A stretch of DNA of 64,000 nt, from assembly GCF_021568285.1 (NCBI RefSeq), contig NZ_JAKGTQ010000001.1, forward strand, positions 558,001 through 622,000, given 5' to 3'. This DNA is from Rheinheimera sp. UJ63. GTDB lineage: Bacteria; Pseudomonadota; Gammaproteobacteria; Enterobacterales; Alteromonadaceae. Positions 18,589-28,560 of the stretch are shown here, in pieces (positions within the stretch are counted from its first letter, which is position 1; each line of letters opens with the position of its first letter). Under the pieces are notes generated by a model. That model saw only the letters and a list, made by a program, of their open reading frames with translations, did no database searches and was not told where the DNA came from. Both the position numbers and the translations under genes were made by a program.

Positions 18589-19511
18589 ACTGCCGCCTCC
18601 CGACCATGCTCGACTAAGGCGACAAATAACTCTTCTAAACGATTCGCTTTATTGCGCATCGATAGCACTTTGACGTCTTGTGCACTCAGTTGGCTAAAGA
18701 TAGGGTTTAAACCTTGCGATTTTTCTACATCTACTTCAATACTTTGTTCATCTAACTGTCGCCAAACAAAGTCGGTTAATTGTAAATTCGCAGGCAACTG
18801 TGCCACATCGAATATAAAGGTTTCTTTGCCCAGCTTGGCCAGCAATGCCTTCATGGTGGTGTTCTCAACAATATTGCCTTTATCAATAATGGCAATATTG
18901 CGACAGAGCATTTCGGCTTCTTCTAAATAATGCGTGGTCAGAATAATGGTGACACCTTGCTGATTAATGGTTTTTAAGAACTCCCACATCGAGCGGCGTA
19001 ATTCGATATCCACACCGGCGGTAGGTTCATCTAATATCAATAGTTTAGGCTCATGCATTAGCGCCCGCGCAATCATCAAACGCCGCTTCATCCCCCCGGA
19101 TAACTCACGGGCCGGCGCCGACCGTTTTTCCCACAAACCAAGCTGCCCGAGGTACTTTTCGGCGCGTTTTAACGCCACCGCTTTCGGTACCCCATAATAA
19201 CCCGCTTGATTGATCACAATCTGTAACACCGTTTCAAACTGGTTAAAGTTAAATTCTTGCGGTACCAGCCCTAAACAACTTTTCGCTGCTTCTAACTGTG
19301 TATCGATATCGAAGCCAAACACCCGCACCTTACCTTGCGTTTTATTCACCAACGAACTGATCACACCAATAGTGGTGCTTTTACCTGCGCCATTCGGGCC
19401 AAGTAAGGCAAAGAAATCACCCTGCTTAACTTGCAAATCAATGCCTGACAACGCCACCGTGCCGCTGCCATAAACTTTATGCAGATCTGAAATATCCAGT
19501 GCAATTTCCAA
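18585..19511 (-). CDS. yadG: ABC transporter ATP-binding protein
   Basis: ATPase subunit of 308 residues paired with the adjacent permease. It has Walker A (GPNGAGKST), a Q-loop region (PQEFNFNQF), signature LSGGMKRR, Walker B with catalytic Glu (LLILDEPTAGVD) and the H-loop (TTHYLEEAE). It belongs to the ABC-2 exporter ATPase group and resembles E. coli YadG. The exported substrate is not known. Confidence 0.92.
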   Translation of the reverse strand: MEIALDISDLHKVYGSGTVALSGIDLQVKQGDFFALLGPNGAGKSTTIGVISSLVNKTQGKVRVFGFDIDTQLEAAKSCLGLVPQEFNFNQFETVLQIVINQAGYYGVPKAVALKRAEKYLGQLGLWEKRSAPARELSGGMKRRLMIARALMHEPKLLILDEPTAGVDIELRRSMWEFLKTINQQGVTIILTTHYLEEAEMLCRNIAIIDKGNIVENTTMKALLAKLGKETFIFDVAQLPANLQLTDFVWRQLDEQSIEVDVEKSQGLNPIFSQLSAQDVKVLSMRNKANRLEELFVALVEHGREAAV

Positions 19512-19532
19512 CGTTAACTCCTCTTTGAATAC

Positions 19533-20153
19533 TTAGTTACCACCGTAGCCCCAACGTGCGACTAATTGCTGCGACAAACCCAGCTGGTCGAGAATACGTG
19601 CCACCATAAAATCCACTAAATCGCTGATCTGCTGTGGCTGATGATAAAAGCCAGGTGCGGCAGGCATAATACAAACCCCTAGCCGACTTAGCTTTAACAT
19701 GTTTTCTAAATGGATGGCACTGAGTGGGCTTTCTCGCACCACTAAAATTAACTTACCGCCCTCTTTAATAACGACATCGGCCGCGCGCTCTATCAAGTTA
19801 TCACTGGCGCCTTGAGCAATCGCCGACAGACTCCCAGTTGAGCAGGGACACACCGCCATCTGTCGCGGCGCCGCTGAGCCAGACGCCACCGGTGAAAACC
19901 AATCATCTTTGCCATACACCTTGAGCAATTCAGCATCACATTGAAAATGTTGCTGTAATTGCGCAGCACAGCGCTCAGCGGCGGCGGGTAACTTAATATC
20001 ATGTTCGGTAGCAAAGACCACCCGCGCCGCACTAGAAATCAGCAAGTGCACTTTGACCTGTTGCTTTAACAACAATTCTAATAAGCGCCAGCCATAGGGC
20101 GCACCTGATGCACCGGTAAAGGCTAAGGTGATTTCTGTTGGGGATTGATTCAT
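19533..20153 (-). CDS. ubiX: Flavin prenyltransferase UbiX
   Basis: UbiX attaches a dimethylallyl group to FMN, making the prenylated flavin cofactor of the decarboxylase UbiD in ubiquinone synthesis. The FMN-binding start ([15 protein letters not shown]), the ISSAAR segment, and the [16 protein letters not shown] and [10 protein letters not shown] blocks are characteristic. The start is chosen at the ATG inside the mpl stop codon (TAATG), with GGAA eight bases upstream; an ATG four codons earlier lacks a ribosome site. It has 206 residues. It lies directly behind mpl, so the two are likely cotranscribed. Confidence 0.94.
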   Translation of the reverse strand: MNQSPTEITLAFTGASGAPYGWRLLELLLKQQVKVHLLISSAARVVFATEHDIKLPAAAERCAAQLQQHFQCDAELLKVYGKDDWFSPVASGSAAPRQMAVCPCSTGSLSAIAQGASDNLIERAADVVIKEGGKLILVVRESPLSAIHLENMLKLSRLGVCIMPAAPGFYHQPQQISDLVDFMVARILDQLGLSQQLVARWGYGGN

Positions 20154-21511
20154 TAAGTGTTCCATTTATCTGTGAGGGCAGTCAGTAGTTTCTGATGAAT
20201 CCCGCCGAAGCCGCCATTACTCATAATGACAATGCTGTCACCGGGTTGAGCGGTTGCCACTAAACGCGTCAATAATTCATCAATATCGTAACTCACACTG
20301 GCCGGGCCATGAAGCCGCGCAACCAATTCACTCATCGACCAACCGGCATTGCGTGGTTCAAACAGTAACACTTCATCGGCACTGAGTAACGCTTGCGGTA
20401 GCGCGGCTTGATGCACGCCCAGTCGCATGGTGTTCGAGCGTGGTTCCAATACGGCTATAATACGTTGCTGGCCCACTTTGGCACGTAAACCTTTCAAGGT
20501 CGTTTCGATGGCCGTGGGGTGATGTGCAAAATCATCATAGATGGCAATATTACCCGGCGCCCCTTTTAATTCCATGCGACGTTTCGGCGCAATAAAACGG
20601 GCTAAAGCTTCAATACTGACGGCAACCGGCACACCCGCATGACGAGCCGCGGCAATGGCCATCATACCGTTATCGACATTGTGCTGGCCGGTTAGCTGCC
20701 AAGTGACGCTACCTTGCAACTGTTGTTGCCAAAACACCTGAAATGCCGAACCATCCGCCACCGTTAACGCGACTCGCCAATCGGTACCATAAGCTTCGCG
20801 TTGACTCCAGCAGCCTAAGGCGAGTGTTTGCGCTACGGCCGGTACACCTTCCGGCGACACCACTAAACCTGAAGCCGGTACCGTGCGCAACAGATGATGA
20901 AATTGCCGTTGAATGGCTGCCAAATCTGGGAAAATATCCGCATGATCATATTCAAGGTTATTAATCACTAAGGTGCGTGGCCGGTAATGCACAAACTTCG
21001 AGCGTTTATCAAAAAACGCGGTGTCATATTCGTCGGCTTCAATCACAAAAAATGGCGCATCGCCTAAACGGGCAGAGCAATCGAAGTTTTGTGGCACACC
21101 ACCAATTAAGAAGCCCGGTTTTAAACCGGCATACTCGAGGATCCAAGCTAACATACTTGCGGTGGTGGTTTTACCATGCGTGCCAGCGACGGCAATCACC
21201 CAGCGCTGCTGCAAGAGTTGCTCGGATAACCATTGCGGCCCTGAGCTATAAGCTAAGCCGTGCTCAAGTACATACTCTACCGCGGGGTTGCCGCGAGACA
21301 GCGCATTACCAATAATCACCAAGTCAGGTGCCGGTTCCAACTGGGCAGGATCGTAACCTTGCGTTAAACTGATGCCAAGCTGTTGCAGTTGCGTGCTCAT
21401 TGGCGGGTAAACATTGAGATCGGAGCCGGTGACGTGATGTCCCAAGGCTTTCGCTAATGCGGCAATGCCACCCATAAAGGTGCCACAAATACCTAAAATA
21501 TGAATATGCAT
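20153..21511 (-). CDS. mpl: UDP-N-acetylmuramate:L-alanyl-gamma-D-glutamyl-meso-diaminopimelate ligase
   Basis: Mpl recycles cell-wall tripeptide by joining it to UDP-MurNAc in the cytoplasm. It is a Mur ligase homologue of 452 residues with the ATP-binding loop [11 protein letters not shown], an N-terminal [14 protein letters not shown] start typical of Mpl rather than MurC, and the [14 protein letters not shown] segment. Mpl divergent from fbp is also seen in E. coli. The ATG at 21511 leaves 145 bases to the fbp start. Confidence 0.95.
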   Translation of the reverse strand: MHIHILGICGTFMGGIAALAKALGHHVTGSDLNVYPPMSTQLQQLGISLTQGYDPAQLEPAPDLVIIGNALSRGNPAVEYVLEHGLAYSSGPQWLSEQLLQQRWVIAVAGTHGKTTTASMLAWILEYAGLKPGFLIGGVPQNFDCSARLGDAPFFVIEADEYDTAFFDKRSKFVHYRPRTLVINNLEYDHADIFPDLAAIQRQFHHLLRTVPASGLVVSPEGVPAVAQTLALGCWSQREAYGTDWRVALTVADGSAFQVFWQQQLQGSVTWQLTGQHNVDNGMMAIAAARHAGVPVAVSIEALARFIAPKRRMELKGAPGNIAIYDDFAHHPTAIETTLKGLRAKVGQQRIIAVLEPRSNTMRLGVHQAALPQALLSADEVLLFEPRNAGWSMSELVARLHGPASVSYDIDELLTRLVATAQPGDSIVIMSNGGFGGIHQKLLTALTDKWNT

Positions 21512-21656
21512 ATATCTTTTCTCTTAACAATCGCCGGCTATTGTAACAAATGCAGATAAAGCTGCGATGAAAACTGCAATTTAAGGAAAACTTCTTTAAA
21601 ATAACTATTGCTGTAAACAGCAACCCTCTGACCCGATAAGAAAAGGACCTACTATA

Positions 21657-22637
21657 ATGCGTCGCATCTCCCCCGTACTGCAACAAGATGGCGTGGATCC
21701 AGACCTGATCTCGCTTTTAAAAACTATTCTCGCTGCCTGTCGTGAAATTGCCTTTCGGGTAAGTCAAGGTGAACTGGCCGGTGTTTTAGGATCAACCCTG
21801 GCCGAAAATGTCCAAGGCGAAACACAAAAAAAACTCGATATTATCGCCAACGAATTACTCAAAGAAATTATCTTAGAAACCGGTGTTGTCAAAGCGATTA
21901 GCTCTGAAGAAGAAGACACCATAGTACCGGGTAACCCTAATGGGCGTTACTTAGTCACGTTTGATCCGCTCGACGGCTCATCTAACACCGATATTAACAG
22001 CCTACTCGGCACCATTTTCTCAATTCTTCCCGCTGATGCAGCAAAAGAGGCTGACGATGCCAGTCAATTTTTACAACCCGGTACGGCTCAAGTTGCCGCA
22101 GGTTATGTGCTCTATGGTCCGTCGACCATGTTAGCGCTAACGACCGGTAAAGGCACGCGTCTGTACACCTTAGATAAAACCTATGGCGGCTTCTTATTAA
22201 CCGAAGACACGGCGACTATTCCTAAATACACCGCCGAATTTGCGATTAACATGTCAAACCAACGTTTTTGGCAGCCTGCTATGCAGGGATATATGGCCGA
22301 TTTACTAAAAGGCAAGGAAGGGCCTCGTGGCAAAAACTTTAATATGCGCTGGATCGCCGCGATGGTCGGTGATGTGCATCGCGTATTGTGCCGTGGCGGT
22401 ATCTTTATGTACCCACGCGATAACAAAGACCCGAGCAAGCCCGATAAACTGCGTTTAATGTACGAAGCTAACCCGATGAGCTTTTTAGTAGAGCAAGCCG
22501 GTGGGGCAAGTTCAACCGGCTATGAACGTATTATGGATATCGTACCCACCGATATTCACCAGCGTGTGGCCGTTATTTTAGGCTCAAAACATGAGGTCGA
22601 GACCTGTATTGGCTATCATGCTAAGCAGCCCAACTAA
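21657..22637 (+). CDS. fbp: Fructose-1,6-bisphosphatase class 1
   Basis: Gluconeogenic phosphatase converting fructose 1,6-bisphosphate to fructose 6-phosphate. The metal-binding core [13 protein letters not shown] is clear, preceded by SSEEED. Late segments include GGIFMYPRD and [19 protein letters not shown]. The 326 residues match the family length (E. coli 332). The ATG at 21657 has an AGGA about eleven bases upstream. Confidence 0.96.
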   Translation: MRRISPVLQQDGVDPDLISLLKTILAACREIAFRVSQGELAGVLGSTLAENVQGETQKKLDIIANELLKEIILETGVVKAISSEEEDTIVPGNPNGRYLVTFDPLDGSSNTDINSLLGTIFSILPADAAKEADDASQFLQPGTAQVAAGYVLYGPSTMLALTTGKGTRLYTLDKTYGGFLLTEDTATIPKYTAEFAINMSNQRFWQPAMQGYMADLLKGKEGPRGKNFNMRWIAAMVGDVHRVLCRGGIFMYPRDNKDPSKPDKLRLMYEANPMSFLVEQAGGASSTGYERIMDIVPTDIHQRVAVILGSKHEVETCIGYHAKQPN

Positions 22638-22672
22638 GACCAATAACTTATAGCGAATTTTACGGGCGTCAT

Positions 22673-22678
22673 TATAAT
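22673..22678 (+). promoter_or_regulatory. -10 element of ppa
   Basis: A perfect TATAAT stands 32 bases before the ppa ATG. The matching -35 region (about 22650) is poor, so this is a single-element prediction. Confidence 0.45.
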
Positions 22679-22709
22679 GTCGCCCAGCCATTAACCAGAG
22701 GACCAAGCG

Positions 22710-23237
22710 ATGAGCTTAAGCGATGTAGCTGCAGGTAAAAATCTGCCAGACGAAATTAACGTCATTATTGAAATTCCAGCGAATGCTGACCCGATTAAAT
22801 ACGAAGTTGATAAAGATACTGGCACGGTGTGGGTTGACCGCTTTATGTCGACCCCGATGTTCTACCCTTGTAACTATGGTTTCGTTAACCAAACCTTATC
22901 GTTAGATGGGGACCCAGTTGACGTTTTAGTGCCAACACCTTATCCATTAGTACCAGGTGCGGTGATTAAATGTCGTCCGGTTGCCGTTCTGCATATGGAA
23001 GATGAAGCAGGCCAAGATGCCAAAGTATTAGCGGTTCCAGTCAGTAAACTGACGAAACTGTATGATCATATCCATGATGTGAATGACGTGCCTGAACTGC
23101 TGAAAAAACAAATTCAGCACTTCTTTGAACGTTATAAAGAACTGGAAAGCGGTAAGTGGGTAAAAGTAACGGGTTGGGGCGATGTTGCTGCTGCCAAAGC
23201 CGAGATCATGACCTCATTTGAACGCGCGAGCAAGTAA
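22710..23237 (+). CDS. ppa: Inorganic pyrophosphatase (family I)
   Basis: Soluble enzyme hydrolysing pyrophosphate to phosphate, pulling biosynthetic reactions forward. The signature DGDPVDVLV and the catalytic stretch [17 protein letters not shown] are present, as is the late [12 protein letters not shown]. The 175 residues match E. coli Ppa (176). AGAGG precedes the ATG. A strong terminator follows. Confidence 0.97.
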   Translation: MSLSDVAAGKNLPDEINVIIEIPANADPIKYEVDKDTGTVWVDRFMSTPMFYPCNYGFVNQTLSLDGDPVDVLVPTPYPLVPGAVIKCRPVAVLHMEDEAGQDAKVLAVPVSKLTKLYDHIHDVNDVPELLKKQIQHFFERYKELESGKWVKVTGWGDVAAAKAEIMTSFERASK

Positions 23238-23244
23238 CCTCATT

Positions 23245-23277
23245 ACGCCATAAGCTAGCATCACTGGCTTATGGCGT
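23245..23277 (+). terminator. Terminator between ppa and the converging signalling gene
   Basis: A perfect 11-base stem, ACGCCATAAGC (23245-23255) with GCTTATGGCGT (23267-23277), ends in TTT. It can act for ppa and, less clearly, for the opposite gene. Confidence 0.75.
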
Positions 23278-23286
23278 TTAACCGCA

Positions 23287-25503
23287 TTAATTTTCTGCTA
23301 AGTAAGCCATTAATTCAGCATGTGGCAGCGGTTTCGCGAAGAAATAACCTTGTACTTCATCACACTGCATTTGAGTAATCACCGCCAACTGCTCTGCCGT
23401 TTCTACGCCTTCAGCAATGGTTTGTAAGCCAATACGTTTACCTAAATTGATAATGGTTTCAGCAATTAAGCCACCATCTTGCTGATCCATTGCATTAATA
23501 AAAGCTCTGTCTACTTTAATGCGATCCAGTGGTAATTGTTGTAAATAACTTAACGACGAAAAGCCGATACCAAAATCATCTATCGCGACCTTAATACCAA
23601 AGCTTTTCAGCTTTTGTAATGCACTGATCACCCTATTCGGTTCGTCCATCACCACCGATTCAGTGATTTCCAGCTCTAACAGGTGCGGCGCAACCTGATA
23701 ACGCTGAATGGTTTCGATAACCGAGGGCACAAACTGTGCAGAACGAAATTGCGGCATCGACACGTTCACGGCAATGCGCAGATTAGGATAACCGGCCTCA
23801 GCTAAGCGCTGTAATTGCTGACAAGCCTGCTCTAGCACCCATAAACCAATCTCCACAATCAGCCCTGAATACTCCGCCAGCGGAATAAACACGGCCGGTG
23901 AAATATATTGATTCGGCTGATGTGGCCAACGTAATAAGGCTTCCATTCCAACCACTTTTTGCGTTTTGATACACAGTTGTGGCTGATACCATAACTCCAA
24001 TTTGTCTAGGGCAAAGTCGGCTCTGAGCTTACGCAACATGTTTAAGCGATTACTGACTTCATCCTCCATCGAAGGCTCGTAATATTGATGGTGCACTCCC
24101 AAAGTCTTTTTGGCTTTATTCAGCGCAATATAAACATGCTTCATAATAACCATACCCTGCTCACCCGAGTCGCGTAAATGACAAAGACCAAAGGTAGCAT
24201 TAACTTGCAGGCTATGCTCAAACGCTTGAAATGGTGTACTAAATACCGCTTTTAACCGTGAAGGGGTTAACTGGTCTTCTGGCCCCACTAAGGCGAAGAC
24301 ATCCGCCCCCACTCGACCCAACTGGCAGCTAATGCCAAAATGTTCAATCAAGCGCAGCGTAACAGCAACCAGCAGTTCATTACCCACCTCTTGGCCCAGG
24401 CCATCATTCACATCTGAGAAATGATCAATATCCACCAGTACGGCAACCATATTATCGGGTTCAAACCGTCGCGTATCCTGCAAGATTTGAATAAACTCAT
24501 TACGATTGGGCGTTTTGGTTAACGGGTCAATGTAGGCCGCATGTCTTAACTGTTGGAATAAAGCGACATTCTCATAACCAATCGAGATATTAGTTAAAAA
24601 TACTTCGATAAGTTGCTGATCAGCTGCATCAATAGACCGATTGGTTTCAATATAAACGGCGGCATTGTGTTTCTCGTTGCCTAAGTACAAAACGGTGTCA
24701 CGTTCCGTGAAGATATGCCGTTTACTCAAGAGGCACAGATTAATTTGTTCGACAATCCGTTTGTTCTCTAAGCGTTCTAATTGGCATTTGATGTAGGGCG
24801 CGTAATGCCCGGCCGCACCCAACACATAAATACGATCACTCGCCGAGCCATCATCTTCAATTTGTGCACACAAGACACCTTCAGCGTGCAAACCAATTAA
24901 CGAAGAAATTTGCGTGACTACGCCTTCAGAGAATTCATGTAATGAATGCTGTTCCAGTAAATTGGCACCGGCACTGATGATTTTTTGTAAACCAAGGCGA
25001 TTTTGATTAATGGTTTTAATTTGCTGATAAGAACGAATGGAAGAAATAATCGAGGTAACCAGTCTACTGCGGGTCAGTTCTGTTTTCGTTTTGTAATCAT
25101 TGATATCATATTCTTTGATAACACTTTCTTCAGGCGCATAACCTGGCTGACCGGTGCGCAAGACAATACGTAACTCTTCCATTCGCAATTCGTCACGAAT
25201 ACGCCGCACGACCTGTAAACCGGCGTCATCGGTCTCCATCACCACATCGAGTAAAACCAACGCCGTATCAGGCTGTTTCAGCAAAAAATCGATGGCTTGC
25301 TGCCCAGAGTAGGCATGATGAAATTGCAAACGTTTACCCAGCACGATCAAATCATTCAGCGCCAGCTTGGTTACGGTGTGGATTTCTTCATCGTCATCGA
25401 CGATCAACAAGTGCCAAACGTCGAGATCATGCATCGGTGTAATCGGCGCATGCTCATCGTCTGCTAAAAACAGAAATCCTTCATCTGCGTTATTTTGTAT
25501 CAT
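23287..25503 (-). CDS. Response regulator with DUF3369, degenerate GGDEF and intact EAL domains
   Basis: A 738-residue signalling protein. The N-terminal receiver has acidic residues D36-D38 and the phosphorylatable Asp86 (LLDVVM). A DUF3369 sensory domain spans about 170-310. The GGDEF-like domain (about 325-470) reads GADVF at the active site, so diguanylate cyclase activity is unlikely. The EAL domain (about 490-738) keeps the catalytic set: EALLRW, NVS, EITE, DDFGIG, KVD and AEGVE. The likely output is c-di-GMP breakdown under control of a sensor kinase. The next gene upstream encodes a sensor-like protein with its own receiver, 99 bases away, and may be functionally linked. Confidence 0.88.
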   Translation of the reverse strand: MIQNNADEGFLFLADDEHAPITPMHDLDVWHLLIVDDDEEIHTVTKLALNDLIVLGKRLQFHHAYSGQQAIDFLLKQPDTALVLLDVVMETDDAGLQVVRRIRDELRMEELRIVLRTGQPGYAPEESVIKEYDINDYKTKTELTRSRLVTSIISSIRSYQQIKTINQNRLGLQKIISAGANLLEQHSLHEFSEGVVTQISSLIGLHAEGVLCAQIEDDGSASDRIYVLGAAGHYAPYIKCQLERLENKRIVEQINLCLLSKRHIFTERDTVLYLGNEKHNAAVYIETNRSIDAADQQLIEVFLTNISIGYENVALFQQLRHAAYIDPLTKTPNRNEFIQILQDTRRFEPDNMVAVLVDIDHFSDVNDGLGQEVGNELLVAVTLRLIEHFGISCQLGRVGADVFALVGPEDQLTPSRLKAVFSTPFQAFEHSLQVNATFGLCHLRDSGEQGMVIMKHVYIALNKAKKTLGVHHQYYEPSMEDEVSNRLNMLRKLRADFALDKLELWYQPQLCIKTQKVVGMEALLRWPHQPNQYISPAVFIPLAEYSGLIVEIGLWVLEQACQQLQRLAEAGYPNLRIAVNVSMPQFRSAQFVPSVIETIQRYQVAPHLLELEITESVVMDEPNRVISALQKLKSFGIKVAIDDFGIGFSSLSYLQQLPLDRIKVDRAFINAMDQQDGGLIAETIINLGKRIGLQTIAEGVETAEQLAVITQMQCDEVQGYFFAKPLPHAELMAYLAEN

Positions 25504-25602
25504 CGGCCAACCTTTATATTAACGTCCTGCTAATTTAACCGCTTCCTAACTGCAAAGGGCGTGCTGCTAATACCCTAATAGGTATGCGCATAGCTTAGAT
25601 TT

Positions 25603-27720
25603 TTAATGTAGCTGATAATGCGCCAACAGTGCTGCAAATTTACTCGGTTCTAACGGCTTTAACAAGATATCATCCATGCCTGCTTTTTTAAATTCGGCAA
25701 TTTCTGCCGGTAACGCATGCGCGGTAAACGCTAAAATGGGTGTATGTTTATAACCGGGTAAAGCTCGCAACTGTTTCGCTACTTCAATACCCGACATATC
25801 AGGCAAACGAATATCTAATAAAATCATATCAAATTGCTGATGCAAGCACAGCTGTAACACCTGCTTACCGGTTAAAGCTGAAGCGAGCTGCACCGGCTTG
25901 TTTTGCAGCAGGATATTAATAAAAGCTTGGTTCGTTTCATTGTCGTCGACCACTAATAAACTTTTATGCCGCTGGCTTTTTAACACTTCGACAGCGTGTT
26001 GCTGTAGCATCATTAAACTAAACTCTGCACTCGCTAAGCAAGGCAGTACTGCTTGCCAATGCGATAACGTTAACTCTGTAGCAAAAGCTTGTATGTTAAT
26101 ACTGGCTTGATAAGAGGATAGCAATTGCTGCCAAGCTTCATTGGGTTGTTCCGCCGGCAAAAACAATAATAAACGCTGTGGCGCAGTCTGCTCTAATTTG
26201 CGTTTTAACTCGGTAAAATGACTGCAAGCACTAACCTGCACCGCTTGGCTGGCTAAGCCCGCTAAACGGCCCTGTAGCCTATCGCTATCTTGATCAAACA
26301 CCAGTAAGCGATCCATCGGACTATTAAAGGTTACCGCTTTTAGCGCCACCGGAAAACGCAAACGAATACTAGAGCCAAGCCCTTCTAATGATTGCACCTG
26401 TAACTCAGCCTGTAACAACTTGGCCATCAATTGTAATAGCGCCACATCCACATCGCGCCATTGCCAGCTTGACGATTTGGCCTGGCTGATATGCTCGGTA
26501 ATATGCGCAGGTAAGCCATTGCCATCACAGCTCAGATGCAGCAGCAGATGAGGCTGCGCTGTGGCTTCTAAGGTGACTCGGCACAAAATACGCTGAGTAT
26601 TCTCAGAGCGTACCGCCAACAACAACATCGCTTGTAAACTGGCTTGCAGCACTTCCTCATCTAACAATACATCAAAATGTATATTGTCTGGGCCTTCTAC
26701 CCAATCAATACTGGTTCCTTGTGCCAAGATCTTATGCAAAGCATTGAACTGTTGCGGTAACCAATGCACCAGCGATAACGGATCTTTTTTTAAATCACGC
26801 GGATTAAACTGAAAGAGCCCATACAAAAAATGCAACCGCAATAACGTTTGAAACACCGCCACTGATAATTGCTCTTGTCGCTGCCACAGTAATTTACAGT
26901 GCTGTAACCACGCTGACATTTGTTGGCGCAGTATGTCAGCCTGCTCGGTCAAGGCGCTGCTTTGCTGTTGTTGTGCCGTACATTGCTGTTGCAATAATTG
27001 CTGCTGTTGCGCCGCACTCTCCAGCTGCTGCTGCAAACTCAGTTGCTGTTGCTCTGCCTGCACACGCCAGTCAAATAACGCCTGTACATCAGACGGCACA
27101 CGCGACAGCGCACAGGTTTCGGTATCATCGGCTGTCAGGCGATTAAGCCATAGGTTGCGTTGTTGTTGCCACAGATAGACCAGCCACACCGTTAGCATAA
27201 AAAATACAGTAAAAATTAACCCACTAATACTTAGCGGTAACAGCACTGGCGGCCAACTTTCGGTGGTTTCCGGTAGGATTAATAGAAAAGCATCGGGCGT
27301 TTTAAAATGATCAAATTGACCTGACGAGGCAGACCAAATCATCAAAGGTTGTAACGCCACCCGACCTTGTTCAGTTTGTAACAACTGATATTGCCGACCT
27401 TGCGTGTCAATTTTAGACGGTAATGCGGTCAAGGCACCGGTGCTGGCTAATTGTATGCCATCAGATTGATAGACGCCGAGTGCGGCAATCGGTAGTAAGG
27501 CACTGTACTGTAATTCATTAAGATGGGAACTAAGCTGCTCAGCTGACGTTTGTAATAACAAGGGTCTTAAACTGATTTTTAACAGATCGGCATACTGCTG
27601 CAGCTGGCGCTGCGCCTGTTGATCGGCGACACGGACTTGCCAGCTAAATAAGACGGCCGCCAGCATAAGGCAGGCGGCGACATAGATAAGCGTAAGATTT
27701 CGGAAAAGCGGCGTCAACAT
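25603..27720 (-). CDS. BarA-like membrane sensor with degenerate kinase core and C-terminal receiver
   Basis: A 705-residue protein. Two membrane helices (about 10-30 and 160-184) flank a periplasmic domain, an architecture like BarA. A glutamine-rich coiled coil (about 215-265) follows. The expected H-box (SHELRTP type) is not visible. The ATPase-like region has only a DGNGLP trace of the G1 box and no clear N-box asparagine. A pseudo-receiver comes next. The C-terminal receiver is intact (VVDDNETN, LLDIRLPDMSG, AFTAHA, LLKP). It may have lost kinase activity and act as a phospho-acceptor or scaffold. The family identity is uncertain. Confidence 0.7.
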   Translation of the reverse strand: MLTPLFRNLTLIYVAACLMLAAVLFSWQVRVADQQAQRQLQQYADLLKISLRPLLLQTSAEQLSSHLNELQYSALLPIAALGVYQSDGIQLASTGALTALPSKIDTQGRQYQLLQTEQGRVALQPLMIWSASSGQFDHFKTPDAFLLILPETTESWPPVLLPLSISGLIFTVFFMLTVWLVYLWQQQRNLWLNRLTADDTETCALSRVPSDVQALFDWRVQAEQQQLSLQQQLESAAQQQQLLQQQCTAQQQQSSALTEQADILRQQMSAWLQHCKLLWQRQEQLSVAVFQTLLRLHFLYGLFQFNPRDLKKDPLSLVHWLPQQFNALHKILAQGTSIDWVEGPDNIHFDVLLDEEVLQASLQAMLLLAVRSENTQRILCRVTLEATAQPHLLLHLSCDGNGLPAHITEHISQAKSSSWQWRDVDVALLQLMAKLLQAELQVQSLEGLGSSIRLRFPVALKAVTFNSPMDRLLVFDQDSDRLQGRLAGLASQAVQVSACSHFTELKRKLEQTAPQRLLLFLPAEQPNEAWQQLLSSYQASINIQAFATELTLSHWQAVLPCLASAEFSLMMLQQHAVEVLKSQRHKSLLVVDDNETNQAFINILLQNKPVQLASALTGKQVLQLCLHQQFDMILLDIRLPDMSGIEVAKQLRALPGYKHTPILAFTAHALPAEIAEFKKAGMDDILLKPLEPSKFAALLAHYQLH

Positions 27721-27809
27721 CGTGCTCTTTACAGCATAATAAAGACGGTTACTATATGGCTTAAGGCTAATAGTAACAAGTCAAACCAGAATACTTAGGC
27801 TTTTTTTAA

Positions 27810-28556
27810 CTAAAAGTGCAATTCTACGCCGGCAAAAGCGCCTTTAAATTGTAAATCGGCGTACAAATCATCGATATCATCCAAACGTAAATCGACTGTG
27901 CGATAACCCACTTTCAGGCGCAGATCTATCAGCAAATTGTCAACCAGCTGGTAGCCAATTCCCGCTTGAGCATCATATAAATGACTGTCTTGCCAGCGCG
28001 TTGCATTCGCCGTTGCAAACACATCTAACCCCGTACCGAGGATGCCAATACGCGTATCGACATACAGCATCGGCACAACTTGGTTAATATCTTGGATCGC
28101 GCCGACGGAAGCTGAACGGGCAGCGGCATAGCCTTTTAAATGTTTCGCAGTGACACCTAGGTCGAGTGTGATTAAGCCATTATCTAGCACTTCATAATAC
28201 AAGACATAATCCGTACTGCTAAGATCCAGTTCAGTGGCTATGTTAGTCCCTTGACTGTAATTGATGCCACCAAAAGTAAAAGTGCTATTGAGCAGCGTAT
28301 TACCTTGCGTTTCCAATGTTTGATATTGAATACGCAAATTAGGCAGTAGCGGCAACGGGTGCTCTAACGCCAAGTAAAACGATTGCTGAGATTCATCTTC
28401 AAAGTTAAAGGCCTGTGTTTGCTCAGAATTAGCGAAACCGCCATTCACTTGAGTTTGCCAGAAATCGGCACCGGCATAGAGACCTAATACGGTATCTGCT
28501 TGCACTGTCGTGCTTAACAGCAACAAAGAACCCACTACACCCATACATCTTTTCAT
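27810..28556 (-). CDS. Outer-membrane beta-barrel protein, TIGR04219 family
   Basis: Predicted exported barrel of 248 residues. The signal peptide (about 1-20, cleaved near VQA-DTV) is followed by alternating hydrophobic strands and a C-terminal phenylalanine (VELHF), as in outer-membrane proteins. Segments LGLYAGADFWQT and the final FKGAFAGVELHF match TIGR04219, a family of unknown function in marine gammaproteobacteria. It lies five bases after the DUF2333 gene, probably cotranscribed. Confidence 0.75.
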   Translation of the reverse strand: MKRCMGVVGSLLLLSTTVQADTVLGLYAGADFWQTQVNGGFANSEQTQAFNFEDESQQSFYLALEHPLPLLPNLRIQYQTLETQGNTLLNSTFTFGGINYSQGTNIATELDLSSTDYVLYYEVLDNGLITLDLGVTAKHLKGYAAARSASVGAIQDINQVVPMLYVDTRIGILGTGLDVFATANATRWQDSHLYDAQAGIGYQLVDNLLIDLRLKVGYRTVDLRLDDIDDLYADLQFKGAFAGVELHF

Positions 28557-28560
28557 TTTA

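Noticed and set aside
26930-27070. Possible CAG/CTG triplet repeat
   Set aside because: It encodes the Q-rich coiled coil with mixed CAA/CAG codons, not a uniform repeat tract.
26933-27178. Cysteine-rich plus-strand frame of 81 residues
   Set aside because: It is the antisense of the glutamine-rich coiled coil of the sensor gene (CAG/CAA read backwards as Cys codons), not a gene.
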